Source of the DNA: Flavobacterium sediminilitoris | GTDB lineage: Bacteria; Bacteroidota; Bacteroidia; Flavobacteriales; Flavobacteriaceae | DNA length: 64,000 nucleotides | Direction of reading: 5' to 3' | Assembly: GCF_023008245.1 (NCBI RefSeq) | Contig: NZ_CP090145.1 | Span: forward strand, 1,550,001-1,614,000 | Shown: positions 52,538-61,219 of the stretch, piece by piece | How the letters are laid out: each line of letters starts with the position of its first letter | Numbering within the stretch: the first letter of the stretch is position 1 | Notes under the pieces: generated by a model | Told to the model about the DNA's origin: nothing | Database searches by the model: none | Seen by the model: only the letters and a program-made list of their open reading frames with translations | Position numbers and translations under genes: made by a program

Positions 52538-53533
52538 ATGTCAGTAAATATCGATCAGGTATTGGAAGAAACCAAAAAGTTTGCGGCTCAAAATCCGACA
52601 ATCTTAATGGGAAATATCATGTCTAATTCAATTCTATTGAACAAATATGCTAAGCTTATCCCTAAAGTTAGAGGTGAGTACGCTACTGTTCATAGTCTTA
52701 TAGGGCATGTGGTTCAGGCTTTTCAGCCTACATGGACAGAAATGGCCGATGTGCAATTTCGTGGCAAACAAATGAAGGATTATCATCAAAAAGTGAATTT
52801 TGGCTTCGTTCCTGCAGAAATTTTAGGATCATGGATTGAACAAAAATATGATGAAGGAGTAGACTTGAAAGATAAAAGTATTTCTAAACACGTTATGACT
52901 GTGTTAGGAAATAAAATCATTTCTGACGTAAACTACTTGTCGGTTAAAGCAGTTTACAATGCTGCAACTCCAACAGTTTTTGGAGCTTCAATGAACGGTT
53001 TGAATAAAATTCACACTGATTTGATGGCAAATACGGTAAATCCTTGTTTCAAAATTCCTACGAATGCTTTGTCAAGCACAAACATTCTTGATGAAGTTTT
53101 GAAATTCGAAAGAGGAATTCCAGAAGTGTACAAGCCGTTTATAAAAGAAATAAAAATGTCTGTTACAAACGCTGAAAACTATCTTCTATTGTATGAAGAC
53201 ACGTTTGGAAAAAACACAGACTATTCAATGGCAAAAGGTTTGAAAACTCGTTTAGGAGGTAGAACTATTGTACCAGTTCCAATGATGGACAACGCTGTTT
53301 TATCAGCAACAATTGATGGGAATTTTGCAAGAATGATCGATGTAATCGAAAATCCTGCAACTATTACAGATGTACAAAAACTTGATTATAAAATTAAAGT
53401 TTTTGCAGAGTTCACTCTTGGTTATGACTATGCAGTTAATGAATTAGTATTCATGAATGATCCTGTAGGAGTTGTAAGAGGTTTAGGTGATGCAGGTTTA
53501 AACGCATTGTACTATCCTGAAGAATCATTATAA
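52538..53533 (+). CDS. Major capsid protein
   Basis: A 331-residue protein. The length, the position right after the protease-scaffold gene and the high Asn/Ala/Val content fit an HK97-type major capsid protein of Bacteroidota phages. Blocks such as GEYATVHSLIGHVVQAFQPTW and the C-terminal FAEFTLGYDYAVNELVFMND occur in the E-loop and P-domain regions by analogy. The identification rests mainly on gene order. Confidence 0.75.
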   Translation: MSVNIDQVLEETKKFAAQNPTILMGNIMSNSILLNKYAKLIPKVRGEYATVHSLIGHVVQAFQPTWTEMADVQFRGKQMKDYHQKVNFGFVPAEILGSWIEQKYDEGVDLKDKSISKHVMTVLGNKIISDVNYLSVKAVYNAATPTVFGASMNGLNKIHTDLMANTVNPCFKIPTNALSSTNILDEVLKFERGIPEVYKPFIKEIKMSVTNAENYLLLYEDTFGKNTDYSMAKGLKTRLGGRTIVPVPMMDNAVLSATIDGNFARMIDVIENPATITDVQKLDYKIKVFAEFTLGYDYAVNELVFMNDPVGVVRGLGDAGLNALYYPEESL

Positions 53534-53542
53534 ATCTACATT

Positions 53543-54118
53543 ATGGCAAACGAAAAAATAATCAAAAAAGCTAAAGAGTTAGGTATTGAAAATGCTGAAG
53601 CTCTTAATGAAACTCAATTAGAAAAAGCAATCAAGCAAACTGAGGCTTCTAGTAAAGAGAGAAATACTCTTTTAAAAAGGGCGAAAGAATTAGGATTTGA
53701 TGAGGAATTGTTTAAAGACTTCTCTAATGAAGATTTAAAAAAATCGCTTTCAGAAGCTGAAGAAGAGAGAGCTTTAGAACAATTAAACGAAGATAAAGCG
53801 GAATTGATATCTGAATTTTTAGGATTGGATGTGACAGAGTGTTCTTTGAAAGATCTTAAAAATTATTTAGATTCTAAAATAAAAGAATTATCAGCAACAC
53901 CTTCACTGGAAGAAAAGAAAGAAGTTGTTCCTGAAGGTAAGACAGACAAACCGTTTAAAGCTAAAAATGGTATGGAATATGTATTTACATCTGATGCTCC
54001 TGAAAAATTCAGATTTGCAGATGTTGTAAAAACTCAAAAGGAGTGGTTGGAAGATTCAGAATCTTATCAGTTAATGATAGATTCAGGCGTTTCTTATGTA
54101 AAAATTTTAAAAAAATAA
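53543..54118 (+). CDS. Phage head-associated protein with three HeH/LEM-like repeats
   Basis: A 191-residue protein. Three similar helix-extended-loop-helix units are visible: KKAKELGIENAEALNETQLEKAI (about 7-29), KRAKELGFDEELFKDFSNEDLKKSL (about 44-68) and SEFLGLDVTECSLKDLKNYL (about 90-110). HeH folds related to the Rho N-terminal/SAP group often bind DNA. The C-terminal part (about 140-191) is a separate domain. It lies 9 bp after the capsid gene, so it may be a head decoration or DNA-binding head protein. Confidence 0.65.
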   Translation: MANEKIIKKAKELGIENAEALNETQLEKAIKQTEASSKERNTLLKRAKELGFDEELFKDFSNEDLKKSLSEAEEERALEQLNEDKAELISEFLGLDVTECSLKDLKNYLDSKIKELSATPSLEEKKEVVPEGKTDKPFKAKNGMEYVFTSDAPEKFRFADVVKTQKEWLEDSESYQLMIDSGVSYVKILKK

Positions 54119-54121
54119 GAT

Positions 54122-54688
54122 ATGGCAAATTGTTATGATGATGTCGTAAATGAAAATTTAGATGCATGCATCAATTCTGAAATTCAAGCAGGAGTTTCAG
54201 AAGTAGGAGTTTATTATGGCGTGCATTCACAAATTACAACTTTCCCAATGCCTCTGAGTCCTGGTGATGTTGGATATACTTTTGAGACTGCAGTTACAGT
54301 AACTGAGGACATTGTATTCGCTGCAGGAAAAGGATTCGGGAAAATTACTGTGCAGTCAGATATGGGAGAGGTGAAAGTTTCTGCTCCTGGGAACAAGGGA
54401 AATAAAAAATCAAAATCATCATTTGATTTTTATATTCCAGGAAACTCCAAAAAATTATTAGGATTTATTAGAACATTTAAAAATGTTCCAATGGTATATT
54501 GTGTTACTGAAAGAGATGGTCAAAAAAGGCTGATTGGTGATAAATTTAACCCAGCTTATATGAGCGAGGTTGAAGGAACTACAGGTAAAGGTGGTGAAGA
54601 TGACAAAGGAATTCAATTCACGATTGAGGCTTATTCTTTACCGATAGTTTATGAAGGAGTTATTCAGGAACCAGTTGTAGTTCCTTAA
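54122..54688 (+). CDS. Putative tail tube or structural protein
   Basis: A 188-residue beta-rich protein. Segments such as GYTFETAVTVTEDIVFAAGKGFGKITVQSDMGEVKV and GIQFTIEAYSLPIVYEG suggest a beta-sandwich. Its position behind the head genes is where major tail proteins or head-completion proteins are found. No signature was recognised, so the call is tentative. Confidence 0.5.
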   Translation: MANCYDDVVNENLDACINSEIQAGVSEVGVYYGVHSQITTFPMPLSPGDVGYTFETAVTVTEDIVFAAGKGFGKITVQSDMGEVKVSAPGNKGNKKSKSSFDFYIPGNSKKLLGFIRTFKNVPMVYCVTERDGQKRLIGDKFNPAYMSEVEGTTGKGGEDDKGIQFTIEAYSLPIVYEGVIQEPVVVP

Positions 54689-54689
54689 A

Positions 54690-55001
54690 ATGAAAAAGTA
54701 TTTTGAAATAGTAAATCTACAAATACCTTGTTCCTTCATCTTGAATGATGGAACAAGGTTTGATTTGCGAACTGGAATTCCTAATAATGCATTAGTCGTT
54801 TATAAACAAGGCTTTAAAAATTTAGGATTAAAAGAAGGAGCTGAAGAGTTATTTAAGAAAGAAAAAATTAATGATTTAATTGCTCTTATTAGAAAAGCTC
54901 GGAGAATTGAAGATGTTAAAGTCTTAGCAGCTGCCAAAGCAGATAACGAAAAAATTAAAGAAGAAGCTGAAGCTAGAATTAAGGCTTTACAATCTAGTTA
55001 G
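54690..55001 (+). CDS. Phage protein of unknown function
   Basis: A 103-residue protein with a beta-type N-terminal half and an alpha-helical, charged C-terminal half (KADNEKIKEEAEARIKALQ). It starts 1 bp after the preceding stop and ends before a strong terminator, closing the capsid operon. Small proteins here often act as tail assembly chaperones, which is speculative. Confidence 0.55.
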   Translation: MKKYFEIVNLQIPCSFILNDGTRFDLRTGIPNNALVVYKQGFKNLGLKEGAEELFKKEKINDLIALIRKARRIEDVKVLAAAKADNEKIKEEAEARIKALQSS

Positions 55002-55023
55002 TGTTGGATTTGTGTTTGTATTT

Positions 55024-55051
55024 AAAGCCAGTCTTCGGATTGGCTTTTTTT
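55024..55051 (+). terminator. Terminator with UUCG tetraloop
   Basis: Stem AAAGCCAGTC with GATTGGCTTT (one G-T pair) closed by the extra-stable cUUCGg loop, followed by a T run. It ends the capsid transcript. Confidence 0.88.
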
Positions 55052-55069
55052 ATACTTTATTAAATTAAT

Positions 55070-55804
55070 ATGGATATACAAAAATGGTTTGATGGACCAG
55101 GCACTTATAAAGAGGGATTGCAATTATATGCTTCTTTGCCTAATAAAAGTAATTTATTTCTTAAAAGCATTCAAAAGGAAAATGTTTATAATTTGTTGAA
55201 GTTGAAATACGAGCTTAAAAAAGCTTTAAATAATAATTCTGAAGTAACTATACAATTAAGTAAAAACGTTCCAACAGAATTACCTATAGTGGCTAAAAAA
55301 GAGCCGTTTCAACAGATCATTAATGAATCGGCTGTTCTTCTTCAGAAAGAAACAATGGCTAGTTATCCTATGGGGTTGCACTCTGTTTATAGAGATCGTA
55401 TTTCTAACTTTTACAATGCTTGTGAATTGAAATTCAAATTAAATGCATTACCTGCAGATGACGAAGAAGAGGCGTTTGATTTAATTATTCAGCTGGAGGA
55501 ACTTTGGGAAAGAATAGATCGAGCTTGGTTTGTCTTAAATCATTGGAAAGACTATGGGCGAATAATGCCTTTTGATACTTCAGAAGATTTCAAAAAAATG
55601 AATGCCATTCAATTAGTTAAACGAAGGGATCAGCTTCAAACTTCAATTTCCAAAAGAAATAAAACGTTGGAAAAAATAATTCAAGAAGTAGAATCTTCTC
55701 CAGAAGATCGTGTAAAGTTGAATTTACTTAATAGAAAAAAAGAACAGCTTCAGCAATTAATAATCGATTTAGAAACTATTAGAAATTTATTAAAAAATGA
55801 GTGA
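55070..55804 (+). CDS. Phage protein of unknown function
   Basis: A 244-residue protein, mostly alpha-helical, with a C-terminal coiled-coil region (about 175-244: LQTSISKRNKTLEKIIQEVE... QLQQLIIDLETIRNLL). The start MDIQKWFDGPGTYKEGLQLYASLP is distinctive. It overlaps the methylase gene by 8 bp. No family was recognised. Confidence 0.62.
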   Translation: MDIQKWFDGPGTYKEGLQLYASLPNKSNLFLKSIQKENVYNLLKLKYELKKALNNNSEVTIQLSKNVPTELPIVAKKEPFQQIINESAVLLQKETMASYPMGLHSVYRDRISNFYNACELKFKLNALPADDEEEAFDLIIQLEELWERIDRAWFVLNHWKDYGRIMPFDTSEDFKKMNAIQLVKRRDQLQTSISKRNKTLEKIIQEVESSPEDRVKLNLLNRKKEQLQQLIIDLETIRNLLKNE

Positions 55805-57092
55805 TTTATTATTAGCTCCATTGGAGTGGACAACTGAAAAAAGGAAAGTTTCTGATTTAATTCCTTATGAGTATAATCCTAGGAGGTTAACTGAAGATAA
55901 AAAGGAAAAATTGAAAGCAAGTTTAGAACGTTTCAATTTGGCCGAAATTCCTGCAATTAATACTGATAACAAAATTATTGCAGGCCATCAAAGAATTGTA
56001 GTTCTTCTTGAGCTTGGCCGTGGTGATGATTTTATCGATGTTAGAGTTCCTAATAGAACACTTACTGAAGAGGAATTTAAAACTTACAACATTAGTTCTA
56101 ACGTTCCTACAGGAGAATGGGATGTTGACATTCTAAATGCAATTTTTGCTGATATTGATCTGATGGGATTAGGATTAGATGTTAGTGCAATACCTCTTCC
56201 GGATTCAGATGTTCCTCCAGAACTTTTTAACGAAGAAGAAGATGAGTTTGAATTTGTATTGCCTGTTGATCCAATTAGTGTAACTGGAGATCTTTATGAG
56301 TTTAGAAGTTTGCAAAAAAAATTAACGCATAAGATTATCTGTGGAGATAGTAGAGATGTTTCGGTTTATGATAAATTACTCCAGGGCGAATTGTTTCGAC
56401 TTATTTTAACAGATCCGCCTTATAATGTCGATTATGAAGGAGGTACTAAAGACCGCTTGAAAATTCAAAATGACAAAATGAAAACCGATGACTTCTATAC
56501 TTTTTTATTAGAATTCTATACTGCAGCTTTTTCTAAAGCTTCAAAAGGTTGTCCTATTTATGTTTTTCATGCTGATACTGAAGGCGTAAATTTTCGTAAA
56601 GCTCTTAAAGATGCTGGGTTCAAATTATCACAGTGTTTAATTTGGTTGAAAAACTCTATTGTGATGGGTAGACAGGATTATCACTGGAAGCATGAACCTT
56701 GTCTTTATGCATGGAAAGAAGGCGAAGCTCATCCATGGTATTCAGATCGAAAACAAACTACAATTTTAGAATTTGACAGACCAACAAAAAGCGAAGATCA
56801 TCCGACAATGAAGCCTGTGCCTTTATTTGTTTACATCATTAAAAATAGCTCTAAGCAAAGGGAAATTATAGGAGATTGCTTTACTGGATCTGGAACGACA
56901 ATTATAGCATCTGAGCAAAGTTGGAGACAAGCTAGATGTTTAGAACTTGAACCAGGCTTTATTGATCTAACGGTAAAACGTTGGGTAAAATATATGCGAG
57001 ATAATCATTTGGAACATGAAGTTTATAAAAATGGACAAATTTTGTCCAAAACAGAACTTGACAAATACTTCGATAAAATAGAGCCACTGTAA
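55797..57092 (+). CDS. ParB-like nuclease domain fused to DNA methyltransferase
   Basis: A 431-residue protein. The N-terminal ParB/Srx-like domain (about 15-85) has IPYEYNPRRLTEDKKEKL and AGHQRIVVLLELG. The methylase part carries DPPYNV (Asp206) before FTGSGT (Phe362), the motif order of beta-class adenine-N6 or cytosine-N4 enzymes. Such ParB-methylase fusions are common in phages and mobile elements and work without a restriction partner. It sits directly before the terminase genes; methylation may mark or protect DNA to be packaged. Confidence 0.87.
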   Translation: MSDLLLAPLEWTTEKRKVSDLIPYEYNPRRLTEDKKEKLKASLERFNLAEIPAINTDNKIIAGHQRIVVLLELGRGDDFIDVRVPNRTLTEEEFKTYNISSNVPTGEWDVDILNAIFADIDLMGLGLDVSAIPLPDSDVPPELFNEEEDEFEFVLPVDPISVTGDLYEFRSLQKKLTHKIICGDSRDVSVYDKLLQGELFRLILTDPPYNVDYEGGTKDRLKIQNDKMKTDDFYTFLLEFYTAAFSKASKGCPIYVFHADTEGVNFRKALKDAGFKLSQCLIWLKNSIVMGRQDYHWKHEPCLYAWKEGEAHPWYSDRKQTTILEFDRPTKSEDHPTMKPVPLFVYIIKNSSKQREIIGDCFTGSGTTIIASEQSWRQARCLELEPGFIDLTVKRWVKYMRDNHLEHEVYKNGQILSKTELDKYFDKIEPL

Positions 57093-57157
57093 TAGTGGCT
57101 TTGTTTTGTCCTTTTTATACACTTTCCCTTTCAGCAACTTGCATAAAAAATAATAAA

Positions 57158-57733
57158 ATGAGTGAAGGATTGATCTTAAGAAAAAAAATCACGACTCTAG
57201 ATAAAATACGTAAATATTATCTCAAGGGGGCTGATAAAGTTACTCTTACGGCTAAGCAAGAAGAAATACGTATAAAAATATATAAGTCTTGGAATCTGCT
57301 GTGTAATTATCATTCGAAAGAACAAGCTATGAGTGTCTTAGTGAACGATGGTTCTTCACGAGCTCAGGCGTATAGATATGTTTCTGATGCACTTTCCATT
57401 TTTGGAGATATATTGAAAAATCACAAAGAAGCAAAACGATATCTTATTGAAGAAGATCTTATGCGTTTGCAACAACGAGCAATCAAAAATGGTGATGGTG
57501 ATCTTGAGCTTCGTGTGATTGCACAACGAATTAAGATATCAGGTATTAATAAGGACGATGATTTGAAATTCAATCCAGAGAAATTGGCAGCGCAAACTTA
57601 TATCATAAAAGCTGATCCTGCAGTATTAAAAATGATAGAATTGCATAAAAATGGAGGAGCTTATGATTTTAACATGGTTGATACTGAAGAAATTACTTTC
57701 CAAGAATTAAAAACTGATGATGATGACGAATAG
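57158..57733 (+). CDS. Terminase small subunit
   Basis: A 191-residue helical protein. I chose the ATG at 57158 (MSEGLILRKKITTLDKI) rather than the first in-frame ATG at 57095, whose extra residues look non-coding. The YHSKEQAMSVLVNDGSSRAQAYRYVSDALSIFGD region is helix-turn-helix-like, as in terminase small subunits that bind the packaging site. It overlaps the large subunit gene by 17 bp, which is the main support. Confidence 0.75.
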   Translation: MSEGLILRKKITTLDKIRKYYLKGADKVTLTAKQEEIRIKIYKSWNLLCNYHSKEQAMSVLVNDGSSRAQAYRYVSDALSIFGDILKNHKEAKRYLIEEDLMRLQQRAIKNGDGDLELRVIAQRIKISGINKDDDLKFNPEKLAAQTYIIKADPAVLKMIELHKNGGAYDFNMVDTEEITFQELKTDDDDE

Positions 57734-59300
57734 AGAAATTAAACTCAATCTTCCTCAATTTGCAGTCGTTAATTTATCTCGAGAAAAAGTATATAACCCA
57801 AAGACACAAACTGATGAGTATGTAAAAACGATAGTTCTTGAGTGGGCTCGTGGTACAGGAAAATCAACTATTCTAGGATGGTACATGAAAGAGGCTGTTA
57901 TTCAGATGCCTCGAGCTACTGGAGTTCTCGTTGGAGAAACGTATCAACAGATTTTATCCAGGACTCTACCTTCTACAAAAGAAGGTTTGGAAATGTTCGG
58001 ATTATATGAGCATATCGATTATGTAGTTGGTCGAAGCGGAAAGAATCTTGGTTATGAGATGCCTTTTCAATCTCCTTCACGCTGGGATAATGTAATTCAT
58101 TTTTCGAATGGTTTTATATTTATTATGGTCTCGAATGACATGCCTAATGCAGGGCGTGGAATTAATTCAAGTATTGTAATTGGAGATGAAGCAGTATTGT
58201 TAGATGCTGAACGTTTATATAATAATGTTCAAACTACCAACCGTTCAACTTGTGGAGGTCTTTATGAAGATAAGCCTCTTTGTAATGCAGAAATATATGC
58301 TTCCTCTGTAGCCATGACTCAAAAAGGGCAATGGTTTACTGATTTGGAGAAAGTGGCTATAAAAGAACCGTGGAAGGTTGTTTTCGTAAAAGCGAACGCA
58401 TTTGCCAATAAACATAACTTATCTAAGGATTGGTTTGAACGTATGCGAGATAAAGCACCATCAGATATACATTATGATGCTGAGATTAAGAATATAAGAC
58501 CAAAGAAAACAACTAAAGGATTCTATCCTTCTTTAGATCCTAAGAAACACTATTATCGATATGCTTATGATAATGTTTATCTTCAGGAGGTTGGTGTTAA
58601 GGCGACTAAGAAAGACTTTACCTGCAGACAGGACACTGATTACATGAAGAGTAAACCTTTAATTGTTACTATTGACTGGGGTAACATCATGACCATGACA
58701 GTATCTCAAGACCAGGGCGAACGATACAGATGTCTAAAAACCTTTTATGTGATCAGTCCAAAGATTATTGATGATCTAATTGATGAGGAGTTTGCTCCAT
58801 ACTATGAGCCATTAAAGAAAGGTAATAATGTAATTGAGTTCTATTATGATCGTAATGGTAACAGTAAAACACCTAATTCTAAGCTGACCTTTGCTGAACA
58901 GGCTGGAGCTGCATTCAAACGTAATGGATGGAAAGTCTTATATAAAACTAGGAAACATGAGAACCCACCACACAATGAGAAGTTTATAGTACTTAATTAT
59001 ATCTTGAAATATGGAGGGGTTAATGGTCTACCTCTTATCGAGATAAACGAAAACAATTGTCCTGATCTGATTGTATCGTTAGAGAATGCTCCAGCAATGG
59101 AAGGTAACCAACCTAACACTATCGTTAAAGATAAACGAAGTGAGAAGTCTAAGACTACGCCTCAAGAGCATGCCACTCACTTTAGTGACACGTTCGACAT
59201 TCCTCTTTACTGGAGGTATCATAAACAAGTGCAGCGATTGCTTGCTGACAATCAAGACAAAGGCACGATTCCTTTATTTAAAGGTCAAACAATGAAATGA
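57717..59300 (+). CDS. terL: Terminase large subunit
   Basis: A 527-residue packaging motor. Walker A ARGTGKST is at about residues 44-51 and Walker B SIVIGDEAV near 150. The C-terminal nuclease domain has an Asp in VTIDWGN (about 323) and further acidic residues in FYYDRNGN. The protein pumps DNA into the prohead and cuts concatemers. Three Met codons in a row mark the start. It lies downstream of the capsid genes, unlike the usual order. Confidence 0.9.
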   Translation: MMMTNREIKLNLPQFAVVNLSREKVYNPKTQTDEYVKTIVLEWARGTGKSTILGWYMKEAVIQMPRATGVLVGETYQQILSRTLPSTKEGLEMFGLYEHIDYVVGRSGKNLGYEMPFQSPSRWDNVIHFSNGFIFIMVSNDMPNAGRGINSSIVIGDEAVLLDAERLYNNVQTTNRSTCGGLYEDKPLCNAEIYASSVAMTQKGQWFTDLEKVAIKEPWKVVFVKANAFANKHNLSKDWFERMRDKAPSDIHYDAEIKNIRPKKTTKGFYPSLDPKKHYYRYAYDNVYLQEVGVKATKKDFTCRQDTDYMKSKPLIVTIDWGNIMTMTVSQDQGERYRCLKTFYVISPKIIDDLIDEEFAPYYEPLKKGNNVIEFYYDRNGNSKTPNSKLTFAEQAGAAFKRNGWKVLYKTRKHENPPHNEKFIVLNYILKYGGVNGLPLIEINENNCPDLIVSLENAPAMEGNQPNTIVKDKRSEKSKTTPQEHATHFSDTFDIPLYWRYHKQVQRLLADNQDKGTIPLFKGQTMK

Positions 59301-59313
59301 AATTAATCAAAAT

Positions 59314-59335
59314 TCAGCTCTCAGCTGAGAGCTGA
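59314..59335. repeat. 22-bp perfect palindrome behind terL
   Basis: Each half is TCAGCTCTCAG and its exact complement follows without spacer. It lies 14 bp after the terL stop. The 247-bp gap to the next gene also has a GC-rich patch (AGGGGCAGGCCGGCAG, about 59379-59394) and no coding frame. Confidence 0.75.
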
Positions 59336-59547
59336 GCATATTTCGCTCAATTTGAAAAAGGAAAGTGTAGATGTAGAACAGGGGCAGGCCGGCAGAATTG
59401 CGAAATTTGAGAAAATAAAAAATAATTTTTATGCTTAAAAATTTGAATATTAAATAGTTATGTTTTTTATAATGATACTGAAGGAACAATTACACTCATT
59501 TTTTTTATGTCCTTTTAATAAAAACTTGGTAACCCGAATTTTGAATT

Positions 59548-59889
59548 ATGGAAAAACATATTTTTTTGAGACAGGTTCTTGAAATGATGAAAACTAAAAA
59601 TGCGTTTGGCCAGCCAATTGCTTTTGATTTAGAAGTTCGAACATTTAATAAAAACAATAAACGTGGAGGCGTTTTGATGATCTATAAAAATGCTAAGTTG
59701 TTAATGGGTGATAAATTAAAAGGGAAACCCTTTATCGAAGCTTCTCATTTTTATAGAAAAACTAGATCCAGAACTAATCCTAATCATTGGGATAATCTAA
59801 CAAGAAATATTGAGCTTCCATCTGGTCAGATTAAAAAAATAAAAATTCGGTACATAACTAAATTTAACGAAATGCAAGTAGTTTATTAA
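59548..59889 (+). CDS. Phage protein of unknown function
   Basis: A 113-residue basic protein with beta-strand-rich middle (GGVLMIYKNAKLLMG) and a C-terminal RNIELPSGQIKKIKIRYI block. It is 1 bp before the portal gene start. No family was recognised. Confidence 0.62.
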   Translation: MEKHIFLRQVLEMMKTKNAFGQPIAFDLEVRTFNKNNKRGGVLMIYKNAKLLMGDKLKGKPFIEASHFYRKTRSRTNPNHWDNLTRNIELPSGQIKKIKIRYITKFNEMQVVY

Positions 59890-59890
59890 T

Positions 59891-61219
59891 ATGAAACATT
59901 TTAATTCAATAGGCGTACATATAGGAAAGTCTACAATAGCAATGACAAATTTGAAAACTGAATTTGTCAAGCCTAAATCAATACTTATTGATAATGCTAA
60001 TCAAGAAGTCAAAGGTGAAATTATTCCTTGGGGTTCTGATAATTTATATCCTCAAACCTTTTACAATAAAAAATATTTAAAAAACGGATCAGCTGTTGGA
60101 GGTGTCGGTGCTTTGCAAAATGCACACTATGGTAGTGGATTTCAACTGCAGTTAGAATCTGCAGATGAAAATGGAGCTTCAGTAAAAAAGACTGTTCCTT
60201 TTTTAAGTTATCCTGAAATTCAGTCGTTTTATAAAAATTCAAAACTGAATAAGTTCTGGTATGAAATCGTATCAGATCAAACGCTGTTCAGTATTGGTTT
60301 TGCTTCATTCATTGTCTCACAAGATTTTAAAAAAATAACTTCAGTTAGAAGAAGAAAAGCTGCATGGTGTCGCTTCGAGAAAATGGGAGATGATGGTGTT
60401 ATCAAAAATGTATGGATCAATTCTGACTGGAGTAATGAAAATTTAAAATATTCAATGCCTATTCCTGTTGTAGATCCATATATGACAGCTGAAGAAGTAA
60501 GGCTTTGGTGTCAAGAGAGCAAAATATATGAATTTATATATCCTTCTTATTATCCTCTAATAGATGAATCTTATTATCCTAAACCAGGTTGGCACGCTGT
60601 TGATCGTAATGGATGGATGGATGTTGCGAATTCAGTTCCTGAATTGAAGCAAGCAATTTTTGCGCAACAAGCGCATATAAAATATGTGATCTATGTTTCA
60701 GAAATGTACTTCGAGAATTATTACAAGGAAGAATGGGATGATTTTGATTCTGATAAACGTCAGAAATTAAGAAGTGATCTTGTTACAGCTATCGATGATC
60801 ACATGAGTGGTAATTCTGCAGGAGGTCGCTCTTTAATTTCTCCCATTTTTGAAGAAAACGGAAAGTTTGTCGAAGGGATTAAAGTTGTTCCCATCGATAA
60901 TAATCTACAGGAAGGGTCATATTTGCCAGATTCATCCGCTGCCAATTCTGAAATTCTTTTTGCTTTAGGAGTTGATCCTTGTATTATCGGTTTAGGTATT
61001 CCTGGAGGGAAAAATCTATCAGGTTCTGGTTCTGATAAAAGAGAAGCTTACAACATTCTTTGCGCTAATCTTAAACCTCGTAGAGAAATCACGCTCGAAA
61101 TATGGGATTTAATTAGAGATTTTAATTTGTGGGATCCTAACCTTGAAGGTTGTTTTCCAAATATGATTCTAACAACGCTCGACAAAGATAAGTCTGGCCA
61201 AAATACAATAGTAAACTAA
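59891..61219 (+). CDS. Portal-like protein
   Basis: A 442-residue protein resembling portal proteins of Bacteroidota phages: IIPWGSDNLYPQTFYNKKYLKNGSAVGGVGALQNAHYGSGFQ near residue 40 and a C-terminal SSAANSEILFALGVDPCIIGLG block. The portal is the ring at the head vertex through which DNA enters and leaves. It overlaps the downstream gene by one base. It stands just after the terminase, its functional partner. Confidence 0.75.
   Translation: MKHFNSIGVHIGKSTIAMTNLKTEFVKPKSILIDNANQEVKGEIIPWGSDNLYPQTFYNKKYLKNGSAVGGVGALQNAHYGSGFQLQLESADENGASVKKTVPFLSYPEIQSFYKNSKLNKFWYEIVSDQTLFSIGFASFIVSQDFKKITSVRRRKAAWCRFEKMGDDGVIKNVWINSDWSNENLKYSMPIPVVDPYMTAEEVRLWCQESKIYEFIYPSYYPLIDESYYPKPGWHAVDRNGWMDVANSVPELKQAIFAQQAHIKYVIYVSEMYFENYYKEEWDDFDSDKRQKLRSDLVTAIDDHMSGNSAGGRSLISPIFEENGKFVEGIKVVPIDNNLQEGSYLPDSSAANSEILFALGVDPCIIGLGIPGGKNLSGSGSDKREAYNILCANLKPRREITLEIWDLIRDFNLWDPNLEGCFPNMILTTLDKDKSGQNTIVN

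Noticed and set aside
57095..57157. Upstream start for the terminase small subunit
   Set aside because: The 21 extra residues look unlike a protein N terminus, and the ATG at 57158 gives a normal start.
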